A stretch of 64,000 nt of DNA from Crocosphaera chwakensis CCY0110. GTDB lineage: Bacteria; Cyanobacteriota; Cyanobacteriia; Cyanobacteriales; Microcystaceae. The DNA lies in NCBI RefSeq assembly GCF_000169335.1, contig NZ_AAXW01000019.1, forward strand, positions 18,366 to 82,365, in the 5' to 3' direction. Below, piece after piece: positions 51,982 to 60,961 of this stretch. Both the position numbers and the translations under genes were made by a program. Positions within the stretch are counted from its first letter, which is position 1. The number at the start of each line of letters is the position of its first letter. The notes below the pieces were generated by a model that was not told where the DNA came from, ran no database searches, and saw nothing but the letters and a program-made list of their open reading frames with translations.

Positions 51982-52764
51982 ATGCTTAACGCTTTAACAA
52001 AAAAATTAGTTTCAGTTTTAATAATTACTGCTATTTTTAACGTAGGTGATAGCAAGCTGATAGCTGCTACCCTAGAAGACATTAAACAGCGAGGAAAGTT
52101 AATTGTTGCCGTTAAAGATAACATACGTCCTTTAGGATTTCGCAACCAAGAGAATAAATTACAAGGATTAGAAATTGATTTGGCTAGACAATTAGCTCAA
52201 GATATTTTAGGCGATCCTCAAGCAGTTGTGTTACAACCAGTTAGTAATCAAGAACGTCTGCAAAAAGTAATTGATGGAGAGGTAGATCTGGCGATCGCCC
52301 GAATCACTATCAATACCTCCCGTGGACGTATAGTGGATTTTAGCCCCTATTATTATTTAGATGGGACGGGAATTATTACCAATAATCCAAAAATTCGTTC
52401 TAAATATCATCTCTCACAAGGAAAAATTGCTGTTCTTAAGCGATCGAGTACCATTGCTGTTATTCGTACCGAAGTCCCCCAAGCAGAACTTATTGGCGTT
52501 AGTTCCTATCAAGAAGCCATGACTTTACTTGAAACCCAACAAGTGGATGCTTTTGCTGCTGATAACAGTATTTTAACGGGTTGGGTGCAACAATACCCTC
52601 AATATTATCAATTGCCTGTTCGTCTATCAGGGGAAGGGTTAGGGGTGGTGATGCCTAAAGGATTGCAGTATGCTAGTTTACGGAGTCGTGTTAATCAAGC
52701 CATTGGTCGTTGGAAAGCGTCTGGTTGGTTGGCTAACCGTCTAAAGTATTGGGGACTTCCTTGA
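51982..52764 (+). CDS. Periplasmic solute-binding protein, amino-acid type (SBP_bac_3)
   Basis: A 260-residue protein with a signal-like N-terminus (LVSVLIITAIFNVGDSKLIA), then the bilobal type II binding fold: LEDIKQRGKLIVAVKDNIRP, LEIDLARQLAQDILG, DLAIARITINTSRGRIVDFS and QVDAFAADNSILTG. Family members bind polar amino acids for ABC importers. The ABC permease and ATPase are not adjacent, so it may serve a remote transporter or act as a sensor for the upstream kinase; that is inference. It starts 24 bases after the cyclase. Confidence 0.88.
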   Translation: MLNALTKKLVSVLIITAIFNVGDSKLIAATLEDIKQRGKLIVAVKDNIRPLGFRNQENKLQGLEIDLARQLAQDILGDPQAVVLQPVSNQERLQKVIDGEVDLAIARITINTSRGRIVDFSPYYYLDGTGIITNNPKIRSKYHLSQGKIAVLKRSSTIAVIRTEVPQAELIGVSSYQEAMTLLETQQVDAFAADNSILTGWVQQYPQYYQLPVRLSGEGLGVVMPKGLQYASLRSRVNQAIGRWKASGWLANRLKYWGLP

Positions 52765-52839
52765 AGGACTCAACGTAACATTTTGATACCGAGAACGTCT
52801 GACAACCACACATTACTATACATTGGGATGCACTAACTA

Positions 52840-53370
52840 ATGAATGAAGTATTGCCAATTGTTTATTTATCAGGGATTGTTATTTTTTTGGGAGGACTAG
52901 CTATTTTTATCCTCTTACAAATTATTAAAACCCGTCGCACAGAAAATAGGTTCTATAAATTACAGGAAAAGTTACAAAAGGAAAAAGGAACAGCACAGGA
53001 GTATTATGAATTAGCTAGTTTATATCTTGATAAAAAATTGTATGTCCAAGCGGTTAATCTCTTACAAAAAGGTTTTAAAATAGGAGAGAAAATAGAACCT
53101 GAAAATAAAGCTTTAATGTATAATGCTCTTGGATTTGCTTATTTTTCTCAAGAACAAGTGGATCTCGCTATTCGTAACTACAAAGATGCCATAAAAATCT
53201 ATCCTGACTACGTGATCGCTCTTAATAACTTAGCGAATGCCTATGAGAAAAAGCAAATGATTGCCCAAGCGGTAGAAACCTACGAAAAAACCTTAGAAAT
53301 TGATGAGAATAATAAGGTGGCTAACCGTCGGGCTGAATTATTAAAGAAACGTCTTGTTTCATCGAAATAG
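52840..53370 (+). CDS. Membrane-anchored TPR protein
   Basis: A 176-residue protein. One N-terminal membrane helix (VIFLGGLAIFILLQII) is followed by basic residues and three or more tetratricopeptide repeats (LASLYLDKKLYVQAVNLLQK, ALGFAYFSQEQVDLAIRNYK, NLANAYEKKQMIAQAVETYE). The repeats should face the cytoplasm and hold a partner protein; in cyanobacteria this type is often in thylakoid assembly. The partner is unknown. A terminator lies 25 bases after its stop. Confidence 0.83.
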   Translation: MNEVLPIVYLSGIVIFLGGLAIFILLQIIKTRRTENRFYKLQEKLQKEKGTAQEYYELASLYLDKKLYVQAVNLLQKGFKIGEKIEPENKALMYNALGFAYFSQEQVDLAIRNYKDAIKIYPDYVIALNNLANAYEKKQMIAQAVETYEKTLEIDENNKVANRRAELLKKRLVSSK

Positions 53371-53395
53371 GAATTTTAACCTTAACAACAATTTA

Positions 53396-53416
53396 CCCGC
53401 CTTCGGAGGCGGGTTT
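53396..53416 (+). terminator. Intrinsic terminator after the TPR gene
   Basis: CCCGCCT (53396-53402) pairs with AGGCGGG (53407-53413) over a four-base TCGG loop, followed by TTT. Confidence 0.75.
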
Positions 53417-53536
53417 AATCAGTGTACAAAGGATATGGACTCCTAGAAATCTAAATGAATTGGTTAGATAGTGACTAACTAAAGTGAATACTGAACGCAC
53501 AATATTTTTTGACTAACTCAACATCCTCTTTCCGAA

Positions 53537-53570
53537 TCAGGTGTTGATTATGGCTGTTACCCTAACACCT
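53537..53570. other. Inverted repeat upstream of a possible micro-ORF
   Basis: AGGTGTT and AACACCT flank a 17-base loop. The loop region holds a tiny frame that would read MAVTLTPP. The gap from 53417 to 53791 has no other recognised feature except the possible 31-codon ORF described separately. Confidence 0.3.
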
Positions 53571-53628
53571 CCTTAAAAAACTAACTTAAAAAGTTGCAGG
53601 TAATACCATCACGTTTTTTAGGACATAA

Positions 53629-53724
53629 GTGTTAAAAACATTGCGTCGATTAGAGCAGACGACACAGACTCGAATCGATACCTTTTTAGAAGCTTGGTGT
53701 ACTTCTTTGTGCCTGTCTTCATAA
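53629..53724 (+). CDS. Possible 31-residue micro-ORF (GTG start)
   Basis: The frame reads VLKTLRRLEQTTQTRIDTFL and ends EAWCTSLCLSS. An AGGA ribosome-binding-like site lies five bases before the GTG. The start is basic and the end has two Cys. The other two plus-strand frames and one minus-strand frame are also open here, so coding is not proven. I include it because the 420-base gap needs some explanation. Confidence 0.22.
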   Translation: MLKTLRRLEQTTQTRIDTFLEAWCTSLCLSS

Positions 53725-53791
53725 TATCATCAAGCTTGAAAAATTCTCAGCTTTTTTACAAAACTTTATCATTAAGATAACTAAGTAAAAA

Positions 53792-54556
53792 TTACCAAGG
53801 AAGACAACTACCATCCCAAGAAAAGAATTGTCCCGTATCATTTTCCGTTAAATTATCAATAATAGTTAATAACTGTTTAACAGTTCTTTCGACAGAAAAT
53901 AGCTTTTCTGGGGGAACATTTTTTTGAAATGGTTTAGATAAATTTGTGTCAGTTGTTCCTGGATGTAATGCAACAACAATAGTATGGGGACAAGTTCGTT
54001 TATATTCAATAGAAATGGTTTTTAGGAACATATTAAGGGCTGCTTTTGAAGCTCGATAACCGTACCAACCCCCCAGATAATTATCTTCAATGCTGCCGAC
54101 TTTAGCACTAATAGTAGCAAAAACACTATTGTGAGAATGACGAAAGAAAGGTAATAAATGTTTAGCCAATAAAACACTAGCAATACTATTAACTTGAAAA
54201 TAGGTTAACAAATTTTCTGTGTTAATATGTCTGAGGCTTTTCTCAGGATTGATATTATTGCCATGAAGAATTCCAACACAATTTACGACTAAATGAAGTT
54301 CTGATATTTCTTGTTTTAATTGTTTAGCTAAAGTGCAAATTTGTTCTTCTTGAGTAATATCTAACTGTAATAAATTAAGACAGGAAGAATATTTAATTTG
54401 TAACTTAAATAAATCTTGTGCGGTTTCTTTTTTACGGTAAGTAGCATAAATATTGACAGTTTCTTGTCTTTCAAGAAGCATTTTTACAAATCCTAAGCCA
54501 ATACCTCTAGAAGCCCCAATAATTAGAATATTTTGGCTCGTATTTTTAGTATTCAT
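53792..54556 (-). CDS. Short-chain dehydrogenase/reductase
   Basis: A 254-residue classical SDR. The cofactor loop is ILIIGASRGIGLGFVKML, the NAG-like motif appears as VNCVGILHG, and the catalytic Tyr and Lys are in YGYRASKAALN near residue 155. VVALHPGTTDTNLSKPF is the usual PG segment. It is like the C-factor/CsgA-type SDRs seen in cyanobacteria. The substrate is unknown. It starts eight bases after nth on the same strand, so the two are probably co-transcribed although their functions look unrelated. Confidence 0.9.
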   Translation of the reverse strand: MNTKNTSQNILIIGASRGIGLGFVKMLLERQETVNIYATYRKKETAQDLFKLQIKYSSCLNLLQLDITQEEQICTLAKQLKQEISELHLVVNCVGILHGNNINPEKSLRHINTENLLTYFQVNSIASVLLAKHLLPFFRHSHNSVFATISAKVGSIEDNYLGGWYGYRASKAALNMFLKTISIEYKRTCPHTIVVALHPGTTDTNLSKPFQKNVPPEKLFSVERTVKQLLTIIDNLTENDTGQFFSWDGSCLPW

Positions 54557-54564
54557 TTTATTTA

Positions 54565-55203
54565 TTAATCTTTAAAAGAACAGAGATAAGCAAGTTTACA
54601 CTCTTGACAGTTTGGGGTTCTTGCCTTGCAAATTTGACGACCATGATAGATAATGCGAATAGAAAAATTTTCCCAATCTTCTTGTGGTAATAAACCCATT
54701 AAATCCTTTTCAATTTTAACGGGATCAGTAGCTTTTGTTAACCCTAAACGTTGACTTAATCGTTTAACATGAGTATCTACAGTTACCCCTGCATTAATAC
54801 CAAAAGCATGAGCTAAAACAACATTTGCTGTTTTTCTGGCGACTCCAGGTAATAATAATAATTCTTCCATTGTTCGAGGTACTTTTCCGTTAAAATCTTC
54901 GATAATCTTTTGACAAGCTCCTTGAATATTTTTAGCCTTATTACGATAGAATCCTGTAGAACGGATCAATGTTTCTAATACCTCTCGATCTGCATTGGCT
55001 AAAGATTCAGCATCAGGAAAGCGAGCAAATAATTCAGGGGTTACTTTATTAACTCTTTCATCGGTACATTGTGCGGATAAGATAGTCGCTATCAATAATT
55101 GAACTGGACTATCATAAGTTAAACTACAAGTAGCATCAGGATATAATTGTTTTAGAATCTTTAGTATTTCTAAGGCTTTTTTTTCTTGATTTGATTTTTT
55201 CAT
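54565..55203 (-). CDS. nth: Endonuclease III
   Basis: A 212-residue DNA glycosylase and AP-lyase that removes oxidised pyrimidines. It has the helix-hairpin-helix LLPGVARKTANVVL with the catalytic Lys, the catalytic Asp in VTVDTHVKRLSQRLGL, and the 4Fe-4S loop CKARTPNCQECKLAYLC with the normal spacing. Full length. It is the first gene of a two-gene unit with the SDR. Confidence 0.96.
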   Translation of the reverse strand: MKKSNQEKKALEILKILKQLYPDATCSLTYDSPVQLLIATILSAQCTDERVNKVTPELFARFPDAESLANADREVLETLIRSTGFYRNKAKNIQGACQKIIEDFNGKVPRTMEELLLLPGVARKTANVVLAHAFGINAGVTVDTHVKRLSQRLGLTKATDPVKIEKDLMGLLPQEDWENFSIRIIYHGRQICKARTPNCQECKLAYLCSFKD

Positions 55204-55480
55204 TATATAAACCTGAGTTCTGGGATACTAATATTATTCATATCTAATCATTTAAGTTAATTAATTCATGATAACATTTCGTTATTATACACCGTATTTT
55301 AATATATTTAAACTGCTTTTTTACATTTTAATAAACACATGAAAAATGATCAAAAGTGTATTAGTGACTTATTGGAAAGTAGTCGAATTGTCAAAAGAAA
55401 GATTATTATCATCTAAGCTTTATGATAGCTTTAGAAATAATGACTTAGTTTAGTTACTATTCAAAGGAAAATGGCTTACC

Positions 55481-55805
55481 GGGGGACAAGTTGATCAAAA
55501 GGCTTGTGTGAAGGGTTTTACAAAGGTTGAGCTTCTCTAAACAATTATTAGTAACTTTTCGCTTATTGAGAATAGACAATAATGATAATTATTTGCGGTT
55601 GTAAAGGGGGTGGGTGACACCCACCTCTCCCCCAAAGCGTGTTGATTTTTTAGTCAATGCTTTAAACAGAGAAAACAATCCGATTTTATGATAAGAATAA
55701 TCAGATCGTTTTTAGAGATTGTTTCTACTAATTTATGAGTTTTTTGTCAATTTATCAATCCCATTTTACCAAGTATTTACAAGCCTTTTGAAGAACTTGT
55801 CCCCC
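55481..55805. mobile_element. 325-bp MITE-like element with 27-bp terminal inverted repeats
   Basis: The left end (55481-55507) starts GGGGGACAAGTT and ends TCAAAAGGCTTGT. The right end (55779-55805) is its reverse complement with two mismatches in the two bases between those blocks. There is no transposase. Inside is a GGTGGGT/ACCCACC palindrome at 55610-55626. Outside, left flank TTACC and right flank TTAAG share TTA, but a target duplication is not certain. The rest of the gap from 55204 to 55998 contains no gene. Confidence 0.78.
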
Positions 55806-55998
55806 TTAAGGTCAATTACTCTTAGTCTCATTCTCACTTTAAATGATTATATAAAGTCTATCTTTTTAGTGATAGCTGTCACAGTTAAATGATTTAAAAG
55901 ATTAGATAATTAAAGAGAGTTAATAACAATACAAATTAAATTATTGTTAACTCAAGTATTTTTAAGCACTCGGTAATATTCGATTAAAGTATTTAATT

Positions 55999-56370
55999 AT
56001 GGCGAAACAAGAAACACAAAAGCAAAAATTATTACAAGAATTAATCGGAAAAGATCAAGAGACTAATCAGATTAATTTATCACCAGAAAAAATTGCTGAT
56101 CCAATTAATAAAAATCTTAAAGATCGTTATCATGGATTAGTAGAAGAAGAAGAGAAAGACACATTAAATGTTTGGGAATCTAATGAAATTATCAAACAGT
56201 TAGATGCAGAAAAATCAATTTCAGACATTAATGTTGATCAACTACTTGTAGATGATCCTACCCAAAAAATTATAGGAACATTAACTTCAAGTAATCTCAA
56301 TATCGCTGGTGAATCTCCTTCTCTGGGTTCTGTAGTTATTTCTCCTATTCCAGTTGCTTACTCACTTTAG
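55999..56370 (+). CDS. Hypothetical protein, upstream half of a linked pair
   Basis: A 123-residue protein of no recognised family. It is hydrophilic (KQKLLQELIGKDQETNQIN at the start) until a hydrophobic end, SLGSVVISPIPVAYSL. The stop codon overlaps the GTG of the next gene (TAGTG). The hydrophobic end is continued by the first residues of the next frame (SGVIFLQKKDAIAQF), which would complete a membrane helix if the frames were joined. This suggests translational coupling or a frameshift splitting one gene. Confidence 0.6.
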   Translation: MAKQETQKQKLLQELIGKDQETNQINLSPEKIADPINKNLKDRYHGLVEEEEKDTLNVWESNEIIKQLDAEKSISDINVDQLLVDDPTQKIIGTLTSSNLNIAGESPSLGSVVISPIPVAYSL

Positions 56371-57413
56371 TGTCTGGTGTTATTTTTCTTCAAAAAAAAG
56401 ATGCTATTGCTCAATTTTTATTTGATGAAGATGGAATGGTAGAGCAAATTATGGCAAAATTAGGGTTAGCTAAACCTAAAGTTTCAGAAACAGCCATTTT
56501 TCTTCATAATCGTACCTTAGAAAATGCTAAACTTTTAGCAAAATCTGCTCAAATAGTTGATAATAATAAATTTAGTAAAAATGAATTTTTACTTTTTGCT
56601 AAAAGTAAATTTTGTCTTGAAAGTAATCAAGCAGAATATGATGGATTAAACCACAGTATTAAACTTTTTAAGTCAGCAGTAAAAGCTCAAAAAAGTTATG
56701 TTATTATCAGTCAAATCGAGTCAATGTGTCAAGGAATCAAACAAAAAGAATTTTATGATTATGTTAATCAACAATTAGAAAATTTTGATAATTCAAAAAT
56801 ATTCAATGAAAAAATCAACCAAAAATTGATAGAAATATTACCACAAATTAAAACAGAACAAGGAAAAGATAAACTAGAAACTTACCTCCAAGAGATAGTA
56901 CGGTTATCAGAAGATGTCTTTAGTTTACAACTCTTTTCATGTTTCAATAAAGAACAATTCAAAGAATTTTCAGTCATAAAATCTATTGTTGAGATTATCA
57001 ATAGCTTAAATGAAACAGATGTTATTAGTTTAAAAACCTTGACTTGTTTAGTGATGGCTCATTATGATGATTTTGAAGTATTAGGAAATCTAATCGGTGT
57101 GACTGGTAAAAAAAGTAGTCCTGATACCTATGCGCGAATAATTCAATACATTGCCCTAGAAGAAAGACATAAAAAGTCTTATGAACAATTTGAACAACTA
57201 ATTAATGTTATGCGTCAATGGTATCTCCTTTACCAAGCAATTCAAGACATTCGTGATGAATATCCTGAAAAAGATTACAGGAAACCCAAAGATTTTACCA
57301 AAGAAATTACAGGAATGGATTTATACCATAAATATAGAAATTATTTAACCGATCAAAAAACAGGCTATACTTATATTGATTTTGGCGAAAATACTGAACC
57401 AGAGACGGAATAG
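56370..57413 (+). CDS. Hypothetical protein, downstream half of a linked pair
   Basis: A 347-residue, mostly helical protein with a GTG start that shares its G with the upstream TAG. The N-terminus is hydrophobic (SGVIFLQKK), followed by a charged helical body without a recognised domain. The C-terminal part has aromatic and acidic clusters (QWYLLYQAIQDIRDEYPEKD, then DLYHKYRNYL) and an acidic end. No membrane helix beyond the first residues is clear. Function unknown. Confidence 0.65.
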   Translation: MSGVIFLQKKDAIAQFLFDEDGMVEQIMAKLGLAKPKVSETAIFLHNRTLENAKLLAKSAQIVDNNKFSKNEFLLFAKSKFCLESNQAEYDGLNHSIKLFKSAVKAQKSYVIISQIESMCQGIKQKEFYDYVNQQLENFDNSKIFNEKINQKLIEILPQIKTEQGKDKLETYLQEIVRLSEDVFSLQLFSCFNKEQFKEFSVIKSIVEIINSLNETDVISLKTLTCLVMAHYDDFEVLGNLIGVTGKKSSPDTYARIIQYIALEERHKKSYEQFEQLINVMRQWYLLYQAIQDIRDEYPEKDYRKPKDFTKEITGMDLYHKYRNYLTDQKTGYTYIDFGENTEPETE

Positions 57414-57465
57414 AATTAAATTCATTTCTATTAGTTTCAGTTATCTAAGGCAATAGGGAACTCGG

Positions 57466-58197
57466 TTACATTTCGTTAGGATCGATCCCTAATTCTTTTA
57501 ACTTTTGGGCCAAAAGATCCGCTCTTTGTTTTTCAGAGTCTGCCCGTTGACGTTCCATTTCTGCCCGTTTATGTTCAATTTCAGCCTCTTCTTTTGGCAA
57601 TAAAATTAAATTCCCTTGTAGATCATAAAATCTCAGCCAAAAAGCTGACTCATTTAATACCTTACCTTCCCAAGTTCCTAAATATAGCTGTAACGTCTCA
57701 CACAATAGCCACCCTCTTTGATCCGCTACAATTTCACTATAGTTTTGTTGTCCATTTAATCGCCAACCTTGCAAGGAAGTGGCATCATAAGGATCGTAAA
57801 TATAGTATTCTCTTGTTTTAAAAATTTGCTCATAAAGCGTTTTTTTGTCTGTTTTATCTATACTAGCCGTAGAATCAGACATTAATTCCACAATAACATC
57901 AGGGTAACGCCCATTTTCTTGCCAAACAATCCAAGCTTTGCGATCTACAGTACCATCTACATTCAAAGTCACAAAAAAATCAGGTCCTCGAAAATCTCGA
58001 TTCATCCGTTGAGTTGCACTATAGTAAACAAACATATTACCCCCTGCAAAAAAGTTTTCACGGGGCAATAATGCTTGATACACAGAGTCAATTAAGACAT
58101 TCATTGCAATGCGGTGGCGGTTCGTTTCCAAGGGTTCTCCGTCATCAAAAATCAGTTCATCTTTGGGTAATTTAAGATAGGGGGAAAGGGTTTCCAT
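57466..58197 (-). CDS. Uma2 family (DUF820) protein
   Basis: A 243-residue protein with the PD-(D/E)XK-like Uma2 fold expanded in cyanobacteria. The expected acidic and core elements are in NRDFRGPDFFVTLNVDG, YPDVIVELMSDSTASIDKTD and KKTLYEQIFKTREYYIYDPY. The C-terminal 40 residues are a coiled coil (EAEIEHKRAEMERQRADSEK). The family is predicted to be nuclease-like and is often linked to mobile elements, but activity has rarely been shown. It is transcribed away from the response regulator. Confidence 0.88.
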   Translation of the reverse strand: METLSPYLKLPKDELIFDDGEPLETNRHRIAMNVLIDSVYQALLPRENFFAGGNMFVYYSATQRMNRDFRGPDFFVTLNVDGTVDRKAWIVWQENGRYPDVIVELMSDSTASIDKTDKKTLYEQIFKTREYYIYDPYDATSLQGWRLNGQQNYSEIVADQRGWLLCETLQLYLGTWEGKVLNESAFWLRFYDLQGNLILLPKEEAEIEHKRAEMERQRADSEKQRADLLAQKLKELGIDPNEM

Positions 58198-58269
58198 AAA
58201 AATATTATCATTGCATCTTATAATTATGATAGCAGAATGCTTGATTGATAATTGACAGTAAAAATATAA

Positions 58270-58977
58270 ATGAAAATTTTAATTGTTGAAGACGAAATGG
58301 AAATTTCTAAGCTAATTCAAACTACATTAGAAAGAGAATCTTTTGAATGTATATCCGCTTATGATGGGTTAACTGCTTTAGATTTATTCCAACAACAAGC
58401 ACCGGATCTGATTGTTTTAGATTTAATGTTACCTAAACTTGATGGATTAGAAGTTTGTACCCGTATTCGTCAAAAACTAACGGAAAAAGACCCTTATATT
58501 TTGATGTTAACAGCAAAAGGAGAAGAAATTGATCGGGTAATTGGTTTATCAACTGGTGCCGATGATTACTTAGTTAAACCCTTTAGTCCTATCGAATTAG
58601 TTGCCAGAGTTCGCGCCTTATTAAGACGGAGTTTAAGACATGGAGGAACGCAGAATAATGTTTATGAAACCCCCCATTTTATAGTTGATTTAGATAAATA
58701 TTCTGCTATCCAAAAAACTGATAATAATACAGAAGAACCTTTAGAATTAACCACTTTAGAATTCAACCTTTTATCTACCTTTATGAGTTATCCAGGGAGA
58801 GTCTGGAGTCGAACCCAACTAATTGACAAATTATGGGGTAATGATTTTTTTGGTGATGAAAGAGTTGTGGATACTCATGTGAGAAGATTACGTAAAAAAA
58901 TTGAACCCGATACAGCAAACCCCACTTATATTAAAACCGTTGTAGGAGTTGGCTATAAATTTGAAGATGAAGTTTAA
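58270..58977 (+). CDS. OmpR/PhoB-family response regulator
   Basis: A 235-residue regulator. The receiver domain has the acidic pair in VEDEMEI, the phospho-Asp in LIVLDLMLPKLDG near residue 52, Thr in LMLTAKG and Lys in YLVKPFSPIEL. The DNA-binding winged helix (140-235) has LTTLEFNLLSTFMSYPGRVW and the recognition helix VVDTHVRRLRKKIEP. No sensor kinase is encoded beside it, so the partner must be remote. It is not obviously RpaA or RpaB. A promoter region of about 70 bases separates it from the divergent Uma2 gene. Confidence 0.92.
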   Translation: MKILIVEDEMEISKLIQTTLERESFECISAYDGLTALDLFQQQAPDLIVLDLMLPKLDGLEVCTRIRQKLTEKDPYILMLTAKGEEIDRVIGLSTGADDYLVKPFSPIELVARVRALLRRSLRHGGTQNNVYETPHFIVDLDKYSAIQKTDNNTEEPLELTTLEFNLLSTFMSYPGRVWSRTQLIDKLWGNDFFGDERVVDTHVRRLRKKIEPDTANPTYIKTVVGVGYKFEDEV

Positions 58978-59309
58978 ACTCACATCTTGTACCTTGGATA
59001 AAACTAGCTATTGAGGATAGACAAGAGCTAACAGACAACAGGTAATAATAAATATAACCTTTTATAACAGGTTATAGAGCGATCGCTAATATGGAACAAA
59101 AACAACAACAATCATAACTAATAACAAGGAGAGACTTAAACAAAAGAGCGATCAAGGCGATTGTTTTTTTGATACATAATCAAGCAAATTAATCTCATTG
59201 GCTTAACTGTGAACTCCAGATAAAAGCACCGAAGTTTCCTACAAATGTTAAGATATCTCACAGATTCCTCAAAGTATCCTTTTATCTTTTTATTCTATTT
59301 AGTCATATC
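58978..59309. other. Intergenic region before the 59.3-kb gene
   Basis: About 330 bases with one HIP1 octamer near 59083, a TAACCT/AGGTTA inverted repeat near 59057, and a T-run after GCGATCAAGGCGATTG near 59168 that could be a weak terminator. A tiny frame (MEQKQQQS) near 59092 has no support. No RNA gene recognised. Confidence 0.35.
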
Positions 59310-59918
59310 ATGTTAAAATCTTGCCTTTTTAGCCTTAGTTTACCGAGTATGATTGCCGTCTCTTCTGTTCTAGGGATGGGTGTATTAGAGTCTGTTTCTG
59401 CCCAAATAGTAGCCCAGGAGGGTATGCCAGAAGCAACAGAAGTTCCTAGCGATGATCCTTCTGATCCCAATAATCTTCGTCCTCTAACTCAAGGAGATAG
59501 TCTTTTGAGTTTGCAGGGAGGAGAAAAATTAATGGGTGAAGCCACTGAAGCCATTAACCAAGAAAATTATGAGTTAGCTGTTAATAAGTTACAACAGGCT
59601 CGTAAAGTCTTTAACCAATTATCTAACTTTCATCTACAATTGGCTAACAGCTTTTCTGGTATTAATACCGAGGTTTATGATGCTCAACGGGCCAGCGCCC
59701 TAAAAACAGGGGAAATGAGAGACACGGCTACTTATCAGTTAGCCTTAGTGCATCGAGCCCAAGATCAACCAGAATTGGCAGTTCCTTTGTTGGTTCAGAT
59801 CATCCGTTCTCAGAACCCTACCACAGATTTAGGTAAAAAATCTTATCAACAATTGTATGAATTAGGTTTTGTGGATGTTCCTTTTGCTGATGAAGCCCAA
59901 GCAGCCACCTCTAATTAA
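59310..59918 (+). CDS. Exported hypothetical protein with TPR-like helices
   Basis: A 202-residue protein. A signal peptide (SLPSMIAVSSVLGMGVLES ending VSAQ) is followed by an acidic disordered stretch (PSDDPSDPNN) and then paired helices that look like degenerate tetratricopeptide repeats (AINQENYELAVNKLQQARKV and LALVHRAQDQPELAVPLLVQ). It should be lumenal or periplasmic. I do not recognise a named family. It converges on ccaA. Confidence 0.72.
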   Translation: MLKSCLFSLSLPSMIAVSSVLGMGVLESVSAQIVAQEGMPEATEVPSDDPSDPNNLRPLTQGDSLLSLQGGEKLMGEATEAINQENYELAVNKLQQARKVFNQLSNFHLQLANSFSGINTEVYDAQRASALKTGEMRDTATYQLALVHRAQDQPELAVPLLVQIIRSQNPTTDLGKKSYQQLYELGFVDVPFADEAQAATSN

Positions 59919-59997
59919 AGCTCCATTAATAGTTCAAGGCGATCGCTTAATTCTATCTCAAAAGCGATCGCCCCATTCTCAACCACTACCAAAATTA

Positions 59998-60813
59998 TTA
60001 ATGAGAACCCCGATAAATCCGTTGCGCTTGCTCCGGGGTAAACTGTTCATATCCTGGTAAAGAAGTTCCCTTATTGCTATTTGTGCCGTTACTACTTGCT
60101 TTTGATTTAGTCGCTGTCGGAACCTTTAAGGATGCAGTGGCAGGAATATGACAGGTAGGATGAAAATTATATTCAGGTTCGGTGTCTATAATTGAACTTT
60201 GAGGGGCAATAAAATCATGAGACGCTTTATCATATTCTAGAACTTCCCCAGCTTCAATGCGATAAATCCAACCATGTAAGCTTAATCTTCTTTGATGTAA
60301 ACGAGAACGAATAACAGGATAAGTTTGTAAGTTTCCTAACTGAATTAACACATTCTCTGCAACGGTGACTTCTAAGAGTTCTTCCCCTTCTAAATTGTTA
60401 TAATTATCGCTTACGACCCTACGAGTGGCTTCTGCGTGTTTTAACCAATCATAAACTAAGGGCATTTTTTCTTGTAAACTGTTCAATTTTAACAGTCCTT
60501 TCATCGCCCCACAATGGGAATGTCCACAGACAATAACTTGTTCAATATCTAATGCAGAAATAGCATATTCTATGGCAGCCCCTTCCCCTCCATTAGCTGC
60601 CCCATAAGGGGGAATAATATTACCAGCATTACGAATAACAAAGATATCCCCAACTTCTGCCTGTGTAATTAAATTAGGATCAACGCGAGAGTCCGAACAG
60701 GTTATGAATAGAATACGAGGGTGTTGTCCGTGAGATAATTCTTCAAATAGTTCACGATGAGAACTAAAATAACCCGTTTGGAATTTTTGTAGTCCTTCAA
60801 TTAGTTTTTTCAT
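59998..60813 (-). CDS. ccaA: Beta-carbonic anhydrase, carboxysomal CcaA type
   Basis: A 271-residue zinc enzyme that dehydrates bicarbonate to CO2 beside Rubisco. The zinc ligands and catalytic pair are in FITCSDSRVDP (Cys, Asp, Arg) and IVCGHSHCGAM (His, Cys). VIRNAGNIIPPYGAANGGEG is also conserved. The C-terminal extension of about 70 residues after LHGWIYRIEAGEVLEYD is typical of the carboxysomal enzyme and mediates binding to CcmM. It is downstream of the CO2-hydration gene on the same strand, about 170 bases away. Confidence 0.92.
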   Translation of the reverse strand: MKKLIEGLQKFQTGYFSSHRELFEELSHGQHPRILFITCSDSRVDPNLITQAEVGDIFVIRNAGNIIPPYGAANGGEGAAIEYAISALDIEQVIVCGHSHCGAMKGLLKLNSLQEKMPLVYDWLKHAEATRRVVSDNYNNLEGEELLEVTVAENVLIQLGNLQTYPVIRSRLHQRRLSLHGWIYRIEAGEVLEYDKASHDFIAPQSSIIDTEPEYNFHPTCHIPATASLKVPTATKSKASSNGTNSNKGTSLPGYEQFTPEQAQRIYRGSH

Positions 60814-60961
60814 GGGGAAAAATAGCTATTTCTACTTAGTTTAGACTTTCATCTGTGGCCGATTATCCCGTAAATTGCTTCTTTTGTATAGGGGCTTTTA
60901 TTGAATTTCTGTAACTAATCCATAAGTTTTTATTACACAAGTTCATTATTCTTATTGCTCA

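Noticed and set aside
53640..53700. tRNA or tmRNA fragment (TTCGA-like motif)
   Set aside because: The flanking bases do not form a T-arm or acceptor stem on either strand.
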